Of a stretch of DNA of 64,000 nt, positions 7,393-15,539 are shown one piece after another; within the stretch, counting starts at the first letter, position 1, and each line of letters starts with the position of its first letter. The notes beneath the pieces were generated by a model. It had not been told where the DNA came from and ran no database searches. It saw only the letters and a program-made list of their open reading frames with translations. Position numbers and translations under genes: made by a program. The stretch lies in assembly GCF_002993965.1 (NCBI RefSeq), contig NZ_POST01000003.1, positions 62,843 to 126,842 of the forward strand, read 5' to 3'. This stretch comes from Apilactobacillus timberlakei. GTDB taxonomy: Bacteria; Bacillota; Bacilli; Lactobacillales; Lactobacillaceae.

Positions 7393-8763
7393 ATGCAAGA
7401 AGAAATTAAAGACCTTAATAATAAACCATTATCCATCAAGCAATATTTAATTGTTGGATCAATGTTATTTGCCCTTTTCTTTGGTGCAGGTAACTTAATA
7501 TTTCCAATTCATTTAGGACAATTATCCGGAGCCAACTGGATTCCAGCTGCTCTAGGCTTCTTAATTTCAGGAGTTTTATTACCGTTATTGTCAGTTTTAG
7601 CAATTAGTATTACTCGTTCTAAAGGAGTTTATGATATTGCAAAGCCTTTAGGATCAGGCTTTGCGATTGTATTTTTGGTATTAGTACATGCTACTTTAGG
7701 CCCATTGTTCGCAACACCCAGAACTGCTAGTGTCAATTTTACCGTTGGTATTCAATCATTTATTCCACAACAATATGCCCAAATTGGAATGTTTATTTTT
7801 ACCGCTATCTTTTTTATTACCACTTTTTTATTAGCATATAAAACTAGTAGTATCTTAGATAGTTTAGGGAAAATATTAAATCCCCTATTTTTAGGCCTAC
7901 TATTTTTATCATTTTTATTAGCATTTATTCATCCCATGGGGAGCGCATCTACTCAAGCAGTTTCTGCGTCATACCAACATGCATCATTTTTTAATGGATT
8001 TCTTGAAGGTTATAACACTATGGATGCTTTAGCTGGACTAGCATTTGGGGTTGCAGTGGTTAGTGCTGTAAATGTGCTAGGTAAAACTAATCCTAAATCA
8101 AATGCCAATGCAACTGCTAAAGCTGGTTTAATTTCTGAATCATTAGTAGGGATTATCTACATTATATTAATCTGGATTGGTGCTACCTCATTAAATTTAT
8201 TTAAGATTAGTAATGATAATGGTGGAACTACTTTTAACCAATTTATGAGCCATTATTTAGGTGCAACTGGTCATGCATTATTAGCGACATTAATGACTTT
8301 AACTTGCATTACCACTGCCGTTGGCTTAGCGTCTGCATTTGCACAAGATTTCCATCAACATTTTTCTAAATTAAGTTATCATCAATGGTTAGGATTAAAC
8401 TGTATTGTTTCATTTATCATTGCCAATGCAGGGTTGAACTTAATTATTACTTGGTCAACACCGGTGTTAATGTTCTTATATCCATTTGCCATTACGTTAA
8501 TCTTACTTTCAATTTTTTCACCATTATTCAAGCGTGATAAAACCGTTTATATGACTACTATTATTTTCACTTTGATTCCTGCATTTTTTGATATGTTAGT
8601 ATCATTACCACCAATGATTAGCCATCTTGGTTTCATTCAAGATTTAATTAAAATTGAACAACATATTTTACCATTTGCGAATATCAAAATGGATTGGGTC
8701 ATACCAGCTATCGTTGGATCAATTATTGGTTTAATTATTTATAAATTTAAAAACAAGCATTAA
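7393..8763 (+). CDS. brnQ: Branched-chain amino acid transporter BrnQ (LIVCS family)
   Basis: This is a full-length 456-residue protein with about twelve membrane helices. It has the family's N-terminal signature LFFGAGNLIFPIHLGQLSG and the TPRTASV segment near residue 110. It is a sodium- or proton-coupled importer of Leu, Ile and Val in the cytoplasmic membrane. GGAGG lies just before the ATG. The gene stands alone behind a T-box leader, so expression should rise when a cognate tRNA is uncharged. It ends at a strong terminator. Confidence 0.93.
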   Translation: MQEEIKDLNNKPLSIKQYLIVGSMLFALFFGAGNLIFPIHLGQLSGANWIPAALGFLISGVLLPLLSVLAISITRSKGVYDIAKPLGSGFAIVFLVLVHATLGPLFATPRTASVNFTVGIQSFIPQQYAQIGMFIFTAIFFITTFLLAYKTSSILDSLGKILNPLFLGLLFLSFLLAFIHPMGSASTQAVSASYQHASFFNGFLEGYNTMDALAGLAFGVAVVSAVNVLGKTNPKSNANATAKAGLISESLVGIIYIILIWIGATSLNLFKISNDNGGTTFNQFMSHYLGATGHALLATLMTLTCITTAVGLASAFAQDFHQHFSKLSYHQWLGLNCIVSFIIANAGLNLIITWSTPVLMFLYPFAITLILLSIFSPLFKRDKTVYMTTIIFTLIPAFFDMLVSLPPMISHLGFIQDLIKIEQHILPFANIKMDWVIPAIVGSIIGLIIYKFKNKH

Positions 8764-8800
8764 AAAAGAACGCTCAATTAATTTTGAGCGTTCTTTTATT
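8764..8800. terminator. Terminator of brnQ, probably bidirectional
   Basis: AAAAGAACGCTCAA pairs with TTGAGCGTTCTTTT around a six-base loop, with A-rich and T-rich flanks. It can also end minus-strand transcription from the short peptide genes beyond 8843. Confidence 0.85.
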
Positions 8801-8842
8801 CTGGGAGGATAATATATATGAAGTATTTTATTTAGCAATCAA

Positions 8843-8977
8843 TTATGGCTTTAACCATTTGAAAGTGTTCGGCTTGAAACTATGTCCACCCTTTAATTTT
8901 AATTCATATCGACCAATCATAATTGTAGTGTTTTCATTTAAACTAGTTGGATCCATTAAAATTTGTTTTCTTAACAT
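8843..8977 (-). CDS. Short peptide gene (44 codons) downstream of lemA
   Basis: The minus strand reads an ATG eight to nine bases after AGAAGG, then 44 sense codons and TAA. The peptide begins MLRKQILMDPTSLNEN, contains MIGRYELKLKGG and ends TFKWLKP. It is basic and has no signal peptide or membrane helix. It lies about 75 bases after a second short gene behind lemA and before the brnQ terminator, so it may be the last gene of the TPM-lemA transcript. Family not recognised. Confidence 0.55.
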   Translation of the reverse strand: MLRKQILMDPTSLNENTTIMIGRYELKLKGGHSFKPNTFKWLKP

Positions 8978-9051
8978 AAAATCAAGCCTTCTTTCTTTAT
9001 TGATTGTACTTAGTATATAAAATCTAGCTTAATAAAAACTTAAAATAGCCA

Positions 9052-9165
9052 CTATTTATCTTTTTTACGAAATAAATTAACAATAGATCCACCAATGACT
9101 TTAACAAATATATAGTACAAAAATTTTAAAATGTCTCCTACAGCATCTATTAAGATTTCAATCAT
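9052..9165 (-). CDS. Short hydrophobic peptide gene (37 codons) directly after lemA
   Basis: The peptide starts MIEILIDAVGDILKFLYYIF and ends with a basic tail RKKDK. Its single hydrophobic or amphipathic helix followed by positive charge resembles a small membrane peptide. The upstream ribosome site is weak (GCTGGG about 14 bases before this ATG). An in-frame ATG at 9174 would add three residues. It begins 19-28 bases after the lemA stop on the same strand, which suggests co-transcription. Function unknown; a membrane-active or regulatory peptide is possible. Confidence 0.5.
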   Translation of the reverse strand: MIEILIDAVGDILKFLYYIFVKVIGGSIVNLFRKKDK

Positions 9166-9192
9166 ATAAACCATACCCAGCTATTTTAATTA

Positions 9193-9804
9193 TTAAAAGT
9201 TAACCGATGGAGCTTTTTGTGCACTTTCATCAGCTTGGAAGTAATTAGCTTTCTTGTGATTAGTGATACTTGCAACTAATGAACCAGGGAATTTAACTAG
9301 TTTATTGTTGTATTCACGAGCAGTCTTGTTATAACGATTACGTTCAACACTAATACGGTTTTCACTGCCTTCTAGTTGAACCATTAAGGTTTGCATATTA
9401 CTGTTAGATTCTAACTTAGGGTATGCTTCTCTAATTGATCCAACCATTACATTTAAGGCACGATCTTGACCACTTAAAGCATTAACTTTATCAGAACTAT
9501 TATTAGCATTATTGTATTTTGATTTAGCATTGTAGTATTCAGTTCTAGCTTTACTAATATCACCGTAAACTTGTTTTTCTTGTTTTTGTTGTCCTTTTAC
9601 AGCATTCATTAAGTTAGGAATTAAGTCAGCACGGCGTTGTAATACTGTTTGAACTTGACCTAATTGTTCTTCAACGCCTTGTTCACTAGTAGCCATACTA
9701 TTTGATGATTTAATAAAACCACCAATTAATCCAATCAACACAACTGCAATCACAACGACTGTAATGAACCAACCACGTTTATAAAAAGGTTTATTTTCAA
9801 TCAT
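9193..9804 (-). CDS. lemA: LemA family protein
   Basis: One N-terminal membrane helix (about 12-30) precedes the conserved LemA core. That core has VEEQLGQVQTVLQRRADLIPNLMNAVKG, the family's most typical stretch, and later RYNKTAREYNNKLVKFPGS. LemA proteins are membrane-anchored helical bundles of uncertain function and often pair with TPM-domain proteins. Here the TPM gene ends 26 bases upstream on the same strand. A ribosome site AGGAG precedes the ATG. Confidence 0.92.
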   Translation of the reverse strand: MIENKPFYKRGWFITVVVIAVVLIGLIGGFIKSSNSMATSEQGVEEQLGQVQTVLQRRADLIPNLMNAVKGQQKQEKQVYGDISKARTEYYNAKSKYNNANNSSDKVNALSGQDRALNVMVGSIREAYPKLESNSNMQTLMVQLEGSENRISVERNRYNKTAREYNNKLVKFPGSLVASITNHKKANYFQADESAQKAPSVNF

Positions 9805-9830
9805 TTTTTATATTCTCCTCATTTAATAAA

Positions 9831-10721
9831 TTAAATATCAGAGCCTCCGCCACCGAAGTCTCCGCCACCTCCGGAATCACCGAAGCCTCCAGAATCACCG
9901 CCAAAACCGCCATAATCATTATAAACGGAATTGGCTCCACCTAGTATTGCTCCCGTCCAGAAACCATTTCCTCCACCACCGGAATGATTATGATGGTCAT
10001 CATCATTATTATTTTTCTTAAGATAATAAGCAATTCCTACGATAATTAAAACCAAAAACAATAAGATACCCCATGATACATATTTTTTGCGTTGATTAGC
10101 ATCTTTAGTTGCTTTGGCATCTTTCAAAGATTTATTAGCATATTCCTTACTAACAATGGATGCAACATCTTGAAAAGTTTGCTGAATTCCGTTATCAACT
10201 TCAGATGAATTTTTTGATTTTAATAATGATTTATTATTATTTAAAATTTGATTAGTCTTGGCATCAGGTAAAATCCCTTCAATTCCATATCCAGTACTAA
10301 TTCTAACATTATTTTTACCACCATTTTGAGCAAATAAAATTAATGTTCCATTATCCAGACCTTTCTTACCAAATTTCCAGCGAGCATTTTCTAAAATACT
10401 ATCAGCATAATCAGCAATCGACTGTCCACCAGTGGATTTAACGGTCATCACAACAATTTGTGGTTTAGCTGCTGTTTGTTGATATTTTTTTGCTTGATCA
10501 ATAATTACCTGCTTAGTACTATCAGACAATACGTTTGCATAATCATCTACTACATATTCTTTCGTTGGAGTAGGATTAGTTGATTCAGCATGTGAATTAA
10601 CACTACTAAAAATTGCCATCAAAGCAACTACTGGTAACAATAAGCAAATTACTTTTTTTAAATACTTCGTAAATCTGCCCCCTTTTGCATTACTTCTTAA
10701 GAGAATATTAATGGATTGCAA
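9831..10721 (-). CDS. TPM domain (YgcG-like) membrane protein
   Basis: A signal sequence is followed by a TPM domain (about 55-190, with VVDDYANVLS and GTLILFAQNGGKNNVRISTG), one membrane helix (about 213-232) and a Gly/Ser/Phe-rich tail ending GGGGSDI. TPM domains act as phosphatases or assembly factors elsewhere, and this architecture commonly pairs with LemA. The start is uncertain. The given TTG lacks a ribosome site. The best site, AAAAGGGGG at 10678-10686, is seven bases before an in-frame ACG at 10670, which would give a textbook signal peptide beginning with KYLKK after the initiator. Confidence 0.85.
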   Translation of the reverse strand: MQSINILLRSNAKGGRFTKYLKKVICLLLPVVALMAIFSSVNSHAESTNPTPTKEYVVDDYANVLSDSTKQVIIDQAKKYQQTAAKPQIVVMTVKSTGGQSIADYADSILENARWKFGKKGLDNGTLILFAQNGGKNNVRISTGYGIEGILPDAKTNQILNNNKSLLKSKNSSEVDNGIQQTFQDVASIVSKEYANKSLKDAKATKDANQRKKYVSWGILLFLVLIIVGIAYYLKKNNNDDDHHNHSGGGGNGFWTGAILGGANSVYNDYGGFGGDSGGFGDSGGGGDFGGGGSDI

Positions 10722-10810
10722 TATAATAGTAAAGCAAAATTTAGCTAAATCTTTGAAAAATTTATATTTTTAGCTTATTTTTGAATTAGTGATTAAAAGA
10801 AGGCTTTATT

Positions 10811-11170
10811 ATGTATAAATATATTTCAATTATTCTAAGAACAATTAGTGTAGTTTTAAGTGTAGTTGCAGGTACAGCTATTGGTTTAAATATGATTCCT
10901 GTTGAGCCTATGGATCAACTACCAATTTACGGAATTATATATATTGCTATTGGCACGGTCACAATTATATTGCTGATATTACAAATTATTGCCGCGTTTT
11001 TTATCCAAAACACTAAATTTGATTTTATTTTAGCAATAATTTTAATAATGATGACCATTAGTTTGTGGGCATTAACACCGAACATAAAATTCCCATACAT
11101 CTGCGGTATCATTTCAAGTGTTACATTAATGTTTGGTAACTTAAAAGAAATCCATAAATACAATTATTAA
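10811..11170 (+). CDS. Small four-helix membrane protein, unknown
   Basis: The 119-residue protein consists almost entirely of four hydrophobic segments joined by short loops (the first at about 8-28, the last at about 93-110). A ribosome site GAAGG precedes the ATG. It is divergent from the TPM gene and is followed at once by its own terminator, so it is a single-gene unit. Family not recognised. Confidence 0.55.
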   Translation: MYKYISIILRTISVVLSVVAGTAIGLNMIPVEPMDQLPIYGIIYIAIGTVTIILLILQIIAAFFIQNTKFDFILAIILIMMTISLWALTPNIKFPYICGIISSVTLMFGNLKEIHKYNY

Positions 11171-11194
11171 GGATAATTATTTTATCCTTTTTTT
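11169..11194 (+). terminator. Terminator after the 119-residue membrane protein gene
   Basis: AAGGATAA pairs with TTATCCTT and is followed by a run of seven T. Confidence 0.7.
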
Positions 11195-11248
11195 ATTTTA
11201 GAATTAGTTATATCATAAGTTATAAAAACATGTCAGGAGTTTTTACAG

Positions 11249-12418
11249 ATGGAAGCTATCAAATTGGGCCAGTCAAAGTCCCAACAAATTGCCCAACTTA
11301 TTAACTTTGGCAATAAAAATTATGATAAAGAAGATAAAAAAAAAGCAATTGAGGCATTAAGTGCTGCAATTGCCATTTACCCTTTAAACAATCGAACAAT
11401 CGAAGAAATTAATGGTGATATTCCTGATAGAAATATTATTCTAACTAAACTAGGAATGTTATTTACTAAATACGGAAACCAATTGGATCCAATTGGTGTG
11501 CACTTATTTAAACAGTCATTAATATATGATAAAAATGATATTGAAGCTAATTATTACCTAGGAAAATTACTATTTAATAATGGTAATGTTTATGAAGCTA
11601 ATTTATATTTAAATAACGTTTTAGATAGTATTGATAAAAATGATAAATTGTATGAATCTACTAAAAAATTTTTGGATAACATTAATAATCAAAAAGAACA
11701 AGACCTACCAATTTTCGCAACTGATTTTGTAATTGGGCAGGCTTTATCGCATACCATGTTAAATAGTCCCATTGGTACTTTTAAGAAAATGAATTCTAAA
11801 AGAGTAGGAAATGATTACAATAATAGTGTTCAATTATTCCCTACTGAAACTACTAAACAATCATTAAATAAAATCCGTGATTTTAATTCTAATCATGGAT
11901 TTAAACAAGATTCTTTTGAAGAATTTTTCTCTAATCATTCCCAGCTATTTGAAGTGAAAAATAACTTATCTTTATTTTTAGATGATGGCTATACCATAAT
12001 TGATCAAGGTGCTGAAATATATGATGTTTGTGGAGTAAACGTCCCACCAGAATTAACATTTAATTTTTATAAATTAATTAATAATGAAACAAACAATATT
12101 TCATATTTATTGTTATCGGGTAAAAGCCCTTTGGAAATTAAAGATGCAAAGGTAAAAGCAGATGAAAATAATCATCACCAAAGGGAAATTTTTGATAGTT
12201 ACAAAACTAATGTTTCTTACAGTGATAATGAAATGAGGTCATTTGTTTTGGCACTTGCAAAAGAATATTTTGAAGATGATATAAACGAAAATAATATTAT
12301 TAACAGTCACATTTGGGGAATTAAGGATATCAACTTTGATCAAACTTTTGATAAACATGAAGATTTTGATTTAGCAGATTCACGTGTTGAAATTTTAATT
12401 GATACTAATAAAGAATAA
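11249..12418 (+). CDS. TPR-like N-terminal protein of unknown function
   Basis: The first 145 residues look like tetratricopeptide helices: NYDKEDKKKAIEALSAAIAIYPL and DIEANYYLGKLLFNNGNVYEANLYL fit the TPR spacing. The remaining 240 residues form a mixed alpha/beta acidic region with no motif I recognise. There is no signal peptide, so it is probably cytoplasmic. It is a single gene with a good ribosome site (AGGAG) and its own terminator. TPR repeats suggest a protein-binding role. Confidence 0.55.
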   Translation: MEAIKLGQSKSQQIAQLINFGNKNYDKEDKKKAIEALSAAIAIYPLNNRTIEEINGDIPDRNIILTKLGMLFTKYGNQLDPIGVHLFKQSLIYDKNDIEANYYLGKLLFNNGNVYEANLYLNNVLDSIDKNDKLYESTKKFLDNINNQKEQDLPIFATDFVIGQALSHTMLNSPIGTFKKMNSKRVGNDYNNSVQLFPTETTKQSLNKIRDFNSNHGFKQDSFEEFFSNHSQLFEVKNNLSLFLDDGYTIIDQGAEIYDVCGVNVPPELTFNFYKLINNETNNISYLLLSGKSPLEIKDAKVKADENNHHQREIFDSYKTNVSYSDNEMRSFVLALAKEYFEDDINENNIINSHIWGIKDINFDQTFDKHEDFDLADSRVEILIDTNKE

Positions 12419-12452
12419 AAAGGATTGATTCTTAGTTGAATCAATCCTTTTT
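12417..12452 (+). terminator. Terminator, near-identical to the one at 14505
   Basis: AAAAAGGATTGATTC pairs with GAATCAATCCTTTTT around a six-base loop. The same arms recur after the ABC cassette at 14505-14541. Confidence 0.85.
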
Positions 12453-12597
12453 ATTGTGCCTTTAAAACGCTAATTTATAAGCATTGCAACTAATAGTTGC
12501 GAGCTTGTCAGTCAATAATATACATAAATAATTCAATTAACATTTACTATATTTAAATTTCAAGGATAATAAAAATTGTTCAAAGGAGGACACAATT

Positions 12598-13485
12598 ATG
12601 AAAAATGTTTTTAGTAGCCAATTAATTAAACTAAGAAGACAAAGAAATTTTTCTCAAGGCGCATTAGCAAATAAAATGTTTGTTTCAAGACAATCAATCT
12701 CAAAATGGGAAAATGGTGAAAGCGAACCTAGTATTGATAAATTGATTGATTTATCAGATGTGTTCAATGTTGATTTAAATTATCTATTAATCGGTAAAAA
12801 TAAAATATCAAAAGAAATCATCTTAAAAATTAGATCACTATATAAAGCTTTTAATAAGCCCGTTTTAAAAGATATTAATTTAGAAATTCATGGAAATGAA
12901 CGCGTTGCACTATTAGGAAATAATGGTACTGGTAAGTCCACATTATTTAAAACATTAATTGGAATCGAAAAACCAGATAAAGGCAAGATTACTTATAGTT
13001 TTAATAAAAAGAAAGACTTAAATGTAATGCCTCAAAAGGATAATCTCATCAGCGGTTTAAAAGTTAATGAACATATTAACTTGTCAGCTGCAATTAATAA
13101 AAATTATTCTAAAGAATTAACCAATAATCTGATTAATAAATTTAATTTAGCTGATAATAAAAATGATTATGTAAGTAGCTTGTCTGGTGGACAAAAAAGA
13201 AAATTATCATTGTTAATTAGCGTGATTAGACCATCAAAATTACTGTTGTTAGATGAGCCTACTGTTGGAATGGATTTAGACACCATTGATTTTTTTTGGA
13301 GATATATTGATCATATTGGTGGATCAGTAATAACCATTACTCATGATTTTAACCAAATTGATAAATTCTTTTCACGTGTGATTTTAATGAAGAACGGAAA
13401 AATAGCTCAAGATGCTTCAGTAGACACCATTCATAGTCATAACCAAACAATCGAACAATGGTATCGAATAATGAACAAGGAGTAG
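12598..13485 (+). CDS. HTH (Xre)-ABC ATPase fusion protein
   Basis: Residues 1-66 form a classic Xre/HTH_3 domain (LIKLRRQRNFSQGALANK, then VSRQSISKWENGESEPS). A short linker leads to an ABC ATPase with Walker A GNNGTGKST (107-115), Q-loop region VMPQKDN, signature LSGGQKRKLSLL, Walker B LLLLDEPTVGMD and an H-loop histidine in ITITHD. The ATPase should energise the permease encoded three bases downstream. The fused DNA-binding domain suggests the transporter ATPase also regulates transcription, perhaps of its own operon. A strong ribosome site (AAAGGAGG) precedes the ATG. This is a rare architecture in my experience. Confidence 0.9.
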   Translation: MKNVFSSQLIKLRRQRNFSQGALANKMFVSRQSISKWENGESEPSIDKLIDLSDVFNVDLNYLLIGKNKISKEIILKIRSLYKAFNKPVLKDINLEIHGNERVALLGNNGTGKSTLFKTLIGIEKPDKGKITYSFNKKKDLNVMPQKDNLISGLKVNEHINLSAAINKNYSKELTNNLINKFNLADNKNDYVSSLSGGQKRKLSLLISVIRPSKLLLLDEPTVGMDLDTIDFFWRYIDHIGGSVITITHDFNQIDKFFSRVILMKNGKIAQDASVDTIHSHNQTIEQWYRIMNKE

Positions 13486-13488
13486 CAT

Positions 13489-14226
13489 ATGATATTAAAA
13501 ATTCAATTAAAAAAAGTATTTCGTAATAAAAGATTCTTATTTTTTACAATTATTATGCCGTCATTATGGTATTCATTAATGATATATGCTGCAACACATA
13601 GTAATCAAAATGGAAGCCCATCATTCAATAAATATATAATATTTATTATTGCATGTTTAATCGGAGTTGTTGGCAATAGTATTATTACTTTTGCCGGAAG
13701 AATTAGTGACTCCAAAAGATTTTATAATTTGCAAAACAGTATAACTGAATATTCAATTTGGAACTTTTTGGTGGACTATTTATTAACCCAATTAATATTA
13801 AACTTTATAATAACACTTATAATATTAATTATAGGTATTACCTCAAAACAAATAAATTTAAATTCTCAAGTATTATTATTAATAATTCTAACTACATTTA
13901 CAGGTATTTATTTAAGCATTATTGGATTTTTCATAGGTATGACATTAGATAGAAAAATAATAACTACTGGCTCTTTTCCACTAACCTTAGTAGTAGGTTG
14001 CTTATTTGTACCATTTAAACAAACACTTTCTGGGACGTTAGTTAACATTATCGATATTATCCAAAGAATCTTCCCACTTCACTATGTAATGGATATCAGT
14101 AATGAAATTATAAATAAGCAAAGCATTGTCCAATCACTCTCAATGTTTATAATTACTTTTATCATCACCCTAATCCCATTTTTATTAATAATTTGGTTTA
14201 AATTTATAAAAAAGGAAGTGGCATAG
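13489..14226 (+). CDS. ABC-2 type transporter permease
   Basis: This 245-residue protein begins with a basic amphipathic segment (KIQLKKVFRNKRF) and then has six hydrophobic helices, the ABC-2 export permease layout. It follows the HTH-ATPase gene by three bases, with the ribosome site AAGGAG inside the end of that gene. The pair should form an exporter; the substrate is unknown. The third gene of the unit starts four bases after its stop. Confidence 0.82.
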   Translation: MILKIQLKKVFRNKRFLFFTIIMPSLWYSLMIYAATHSNQNGSPSFNKYIIFIIACLIGVVGNSIITFAGRISDSKRFYNLQNSITEYSIWNFLVDYLLTQLILNFIITLIILIIGITSKQINLNSQVLLLIILTTFTGIYLSIIGFFIGMTLDRKIITTGSFPLTLVVGCLFVPFKQTLSGTLVNIIDIIQRIFPLHYVMDISNEIINKQSIVQSLSMFIITFIITLIPFLLIIWFKFIKKEVA

Positions 14227-14230
14227 AAAT

Positions 14231-14506
14231 ATGAAATTTAATAATCTTCATGATTTTGTTAAATATAATTATGAACACGGATATTATGATAATCAGTATA
14301 GTAATCATTATCATAAAAATACAATGAAAGATTATGATTTAGGATATTATCAAGCTAAAAAAGATTATGCAAATAATAGACATTTCAGGCATTATTTCAT
14401 TAAGAAAGTAATAATAATTATTATTAATAAAATATTCAAAAATAAAGCAATTGAAATTTATAAATATATTAAAGGTTATGAAGATTTCAAAAACACTTAT
14501 AAATAA
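14231..14506 (+). CDS. Small Tyr/His/Asn-rich protein in the ABC operon
   Basis: The 91-residue protein is rich in Tyr, Asn, His and Lys. It has YDLGYYQAKKDYANN in the middle and a weaker echo YKYIKGYEDFKN at the end, the repeating Y-x-x-G-Y pattern seen in some small bacterial proteins. A short hydrophobic run (VIIIIIN) lies between them. It is the third gene of the HTH-ABC unit and probably co-transcribed. Function unknown; it could be an accessory or the exported cargo. Confidence 0.6.
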   Translation: MKFNNLHDFVKYNYEHGYYDNQYSNHYHKNTMKDYDLGYYQAKKDYANNRHFRHYFIKKVIIIIINKIFKNKAIEIYKYIKGYEDFKNTYK

Positions 14507-14541
14507 AAAAGGATTGATTCATAATGAATCAATCCTTTTTA
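14505..14541. terminator. Bidirectional terminator after the ABC cassette
   Basis: The AAAAAGGATTGATTC/GAATCAATCCTTTTT stem is identical in its arms to the terminator at 12417. It also serves the nuclease gene arriving from the minus strand. Confidence 0.85.
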
Positions 14542-14546
14542 TTACT

Positions 14547-15434
14547 TTATCTATAATGATGATATTCATGATAATTGTTGTAATGACGATAGTTACGGAC
14601 ATAATGATGATTGTTTTTATATGAACGATGATTGTTATTAAAGTTAGGTGCTCCTTCAGGAGTAGGAACACTCATATTTTTATCAACCTTAGATCTACCA
14701 GTCGCATAATCAAATTGAACTCCTGGTTGAACATTATATAAATAAACATTAAAATTCAAAGTTTCATCAGTAGAAAGTGCTTGCATATGAACACCACTAG
14801 CCATTAAATTATTACCTTTAAAAATAGGAGTAACTTTATAAATTACTTTTTTACCTTCTTTTAGCGCATCCCTAACCTTAGTTTCATAAATTGTTTGAAC
14901 TTTTTGATTACTAAATGCACTTTGGGTAAATAAATTCTTAATATTATTTTGATCACCAGATTTTAGTCCCGGTTTATAGCTACCATCTAAGCTAATCCCA
15001 CCAGAAACACTATAAGCAATCTCATGGCCACGATTAATAATAGCAGAACCGTTTACAAATTTTTGGTGCCAAGCAGTCGGTTCAACTCTTTGAGTACTTC
15101 TTAAACTACCATTTGCTAGATTACGATGTTCCAAATAAGCAATGTTCCCAGCTGAAGTACGATTCATATTATCTAAATCAGCATACACAACATGATTGTA
15201 TTTCCAATCAGTAGTTTTTAAATTAGCTTTATTATTATTGATTTCAATATAGGCTTGATCACCAGACTTGTATTCTAATTGGTCTAATTTTTGATCAACT
15301 GCCTTATCATTTTTACTTTCCACATTAATATTATTATCTTTAACATTGTTTTGATTGTCAGCATTTTTCGAACCACAACCAGTCAACACTAATGCTAAAA
15401 ATAAAGAACTAATCACTAAAACTTTACTTTTCAT
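14547..15434 (-). CDS. Secreted lipoprotein DNA/RNA non-specific nuclease (EndA/NucA-like)
   Basis: A lipoprotein signal with lipobox LTGC places this protein on the outer face of the membrane. The nuclease domain (about 75-245) has INRGHEIAYSVSGG, the betabetaalpha-metal motif with NRGH in place of DRGH, then QNNIKNLFTQSAFSNQK with the metal-binding Asn. Such enzymes degrade extracellular DNA or process DNA for uptake. The last 30 residues are a striking His/Tyr/Asn tail. It is a single gene bounded by a bidirectional terminator. Confidence 0.88.
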   Translation of the reverse strand: MKSKVLVISSLFLALVLTGCGSKNADNQNNVKDNNINVESKNDKAVDQKLDQLEYKSGDQAYIEINNNKANLKTTDWKYNHVVYADLDNMNRTSAGNIAYLEHRNLANGSLRSTQRVEPTAWHQKFVNGSAIINRGHEIAYSVSGGISLDGSYKPGLKSGDQNNIKNLFTQSAFSNQKVQTIYETKVRDALKEGKKVIYKVTPIFKGNNLMASGVHMQALSTDETLNFNVYLYNVQPGVQFDYATGRSKVDKNMSVPTPEGAPNFNNNHRSYKNNHHYVRNYRHYNNYHEYHHYR

Positions 15435-15504
15435 ATCCTATCCATCCCTATTATTTATCTAATAATAATTTTAACATAACCCCAAAGTGTAATTTTTATA
15501 AAAT

Positions 15505-15533
15505 AAAAAAGCTGGATAAAAATCCAGCTTTTT
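15505..15533 (-). terminator. Terminator of pnuC
   Basis: AAGCTGGAT pairs with ATCCAGCTT, flanked by A-rich and T-rich tracts, just after the pnuC stop. Confidence 0.8.
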
Positions 15534-15539
15534 AGAAAA

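Noticed and set aside
8784-9020. Plus-strand 78-codon frame after brnQ
   Set aside because: It runs through the brnQ terminator and lies antisense to the better-supported 44-codon gene. A GGGAGG site inside it leads only to a five-codon frame (ATG to TAG), so it is at most a remnant.
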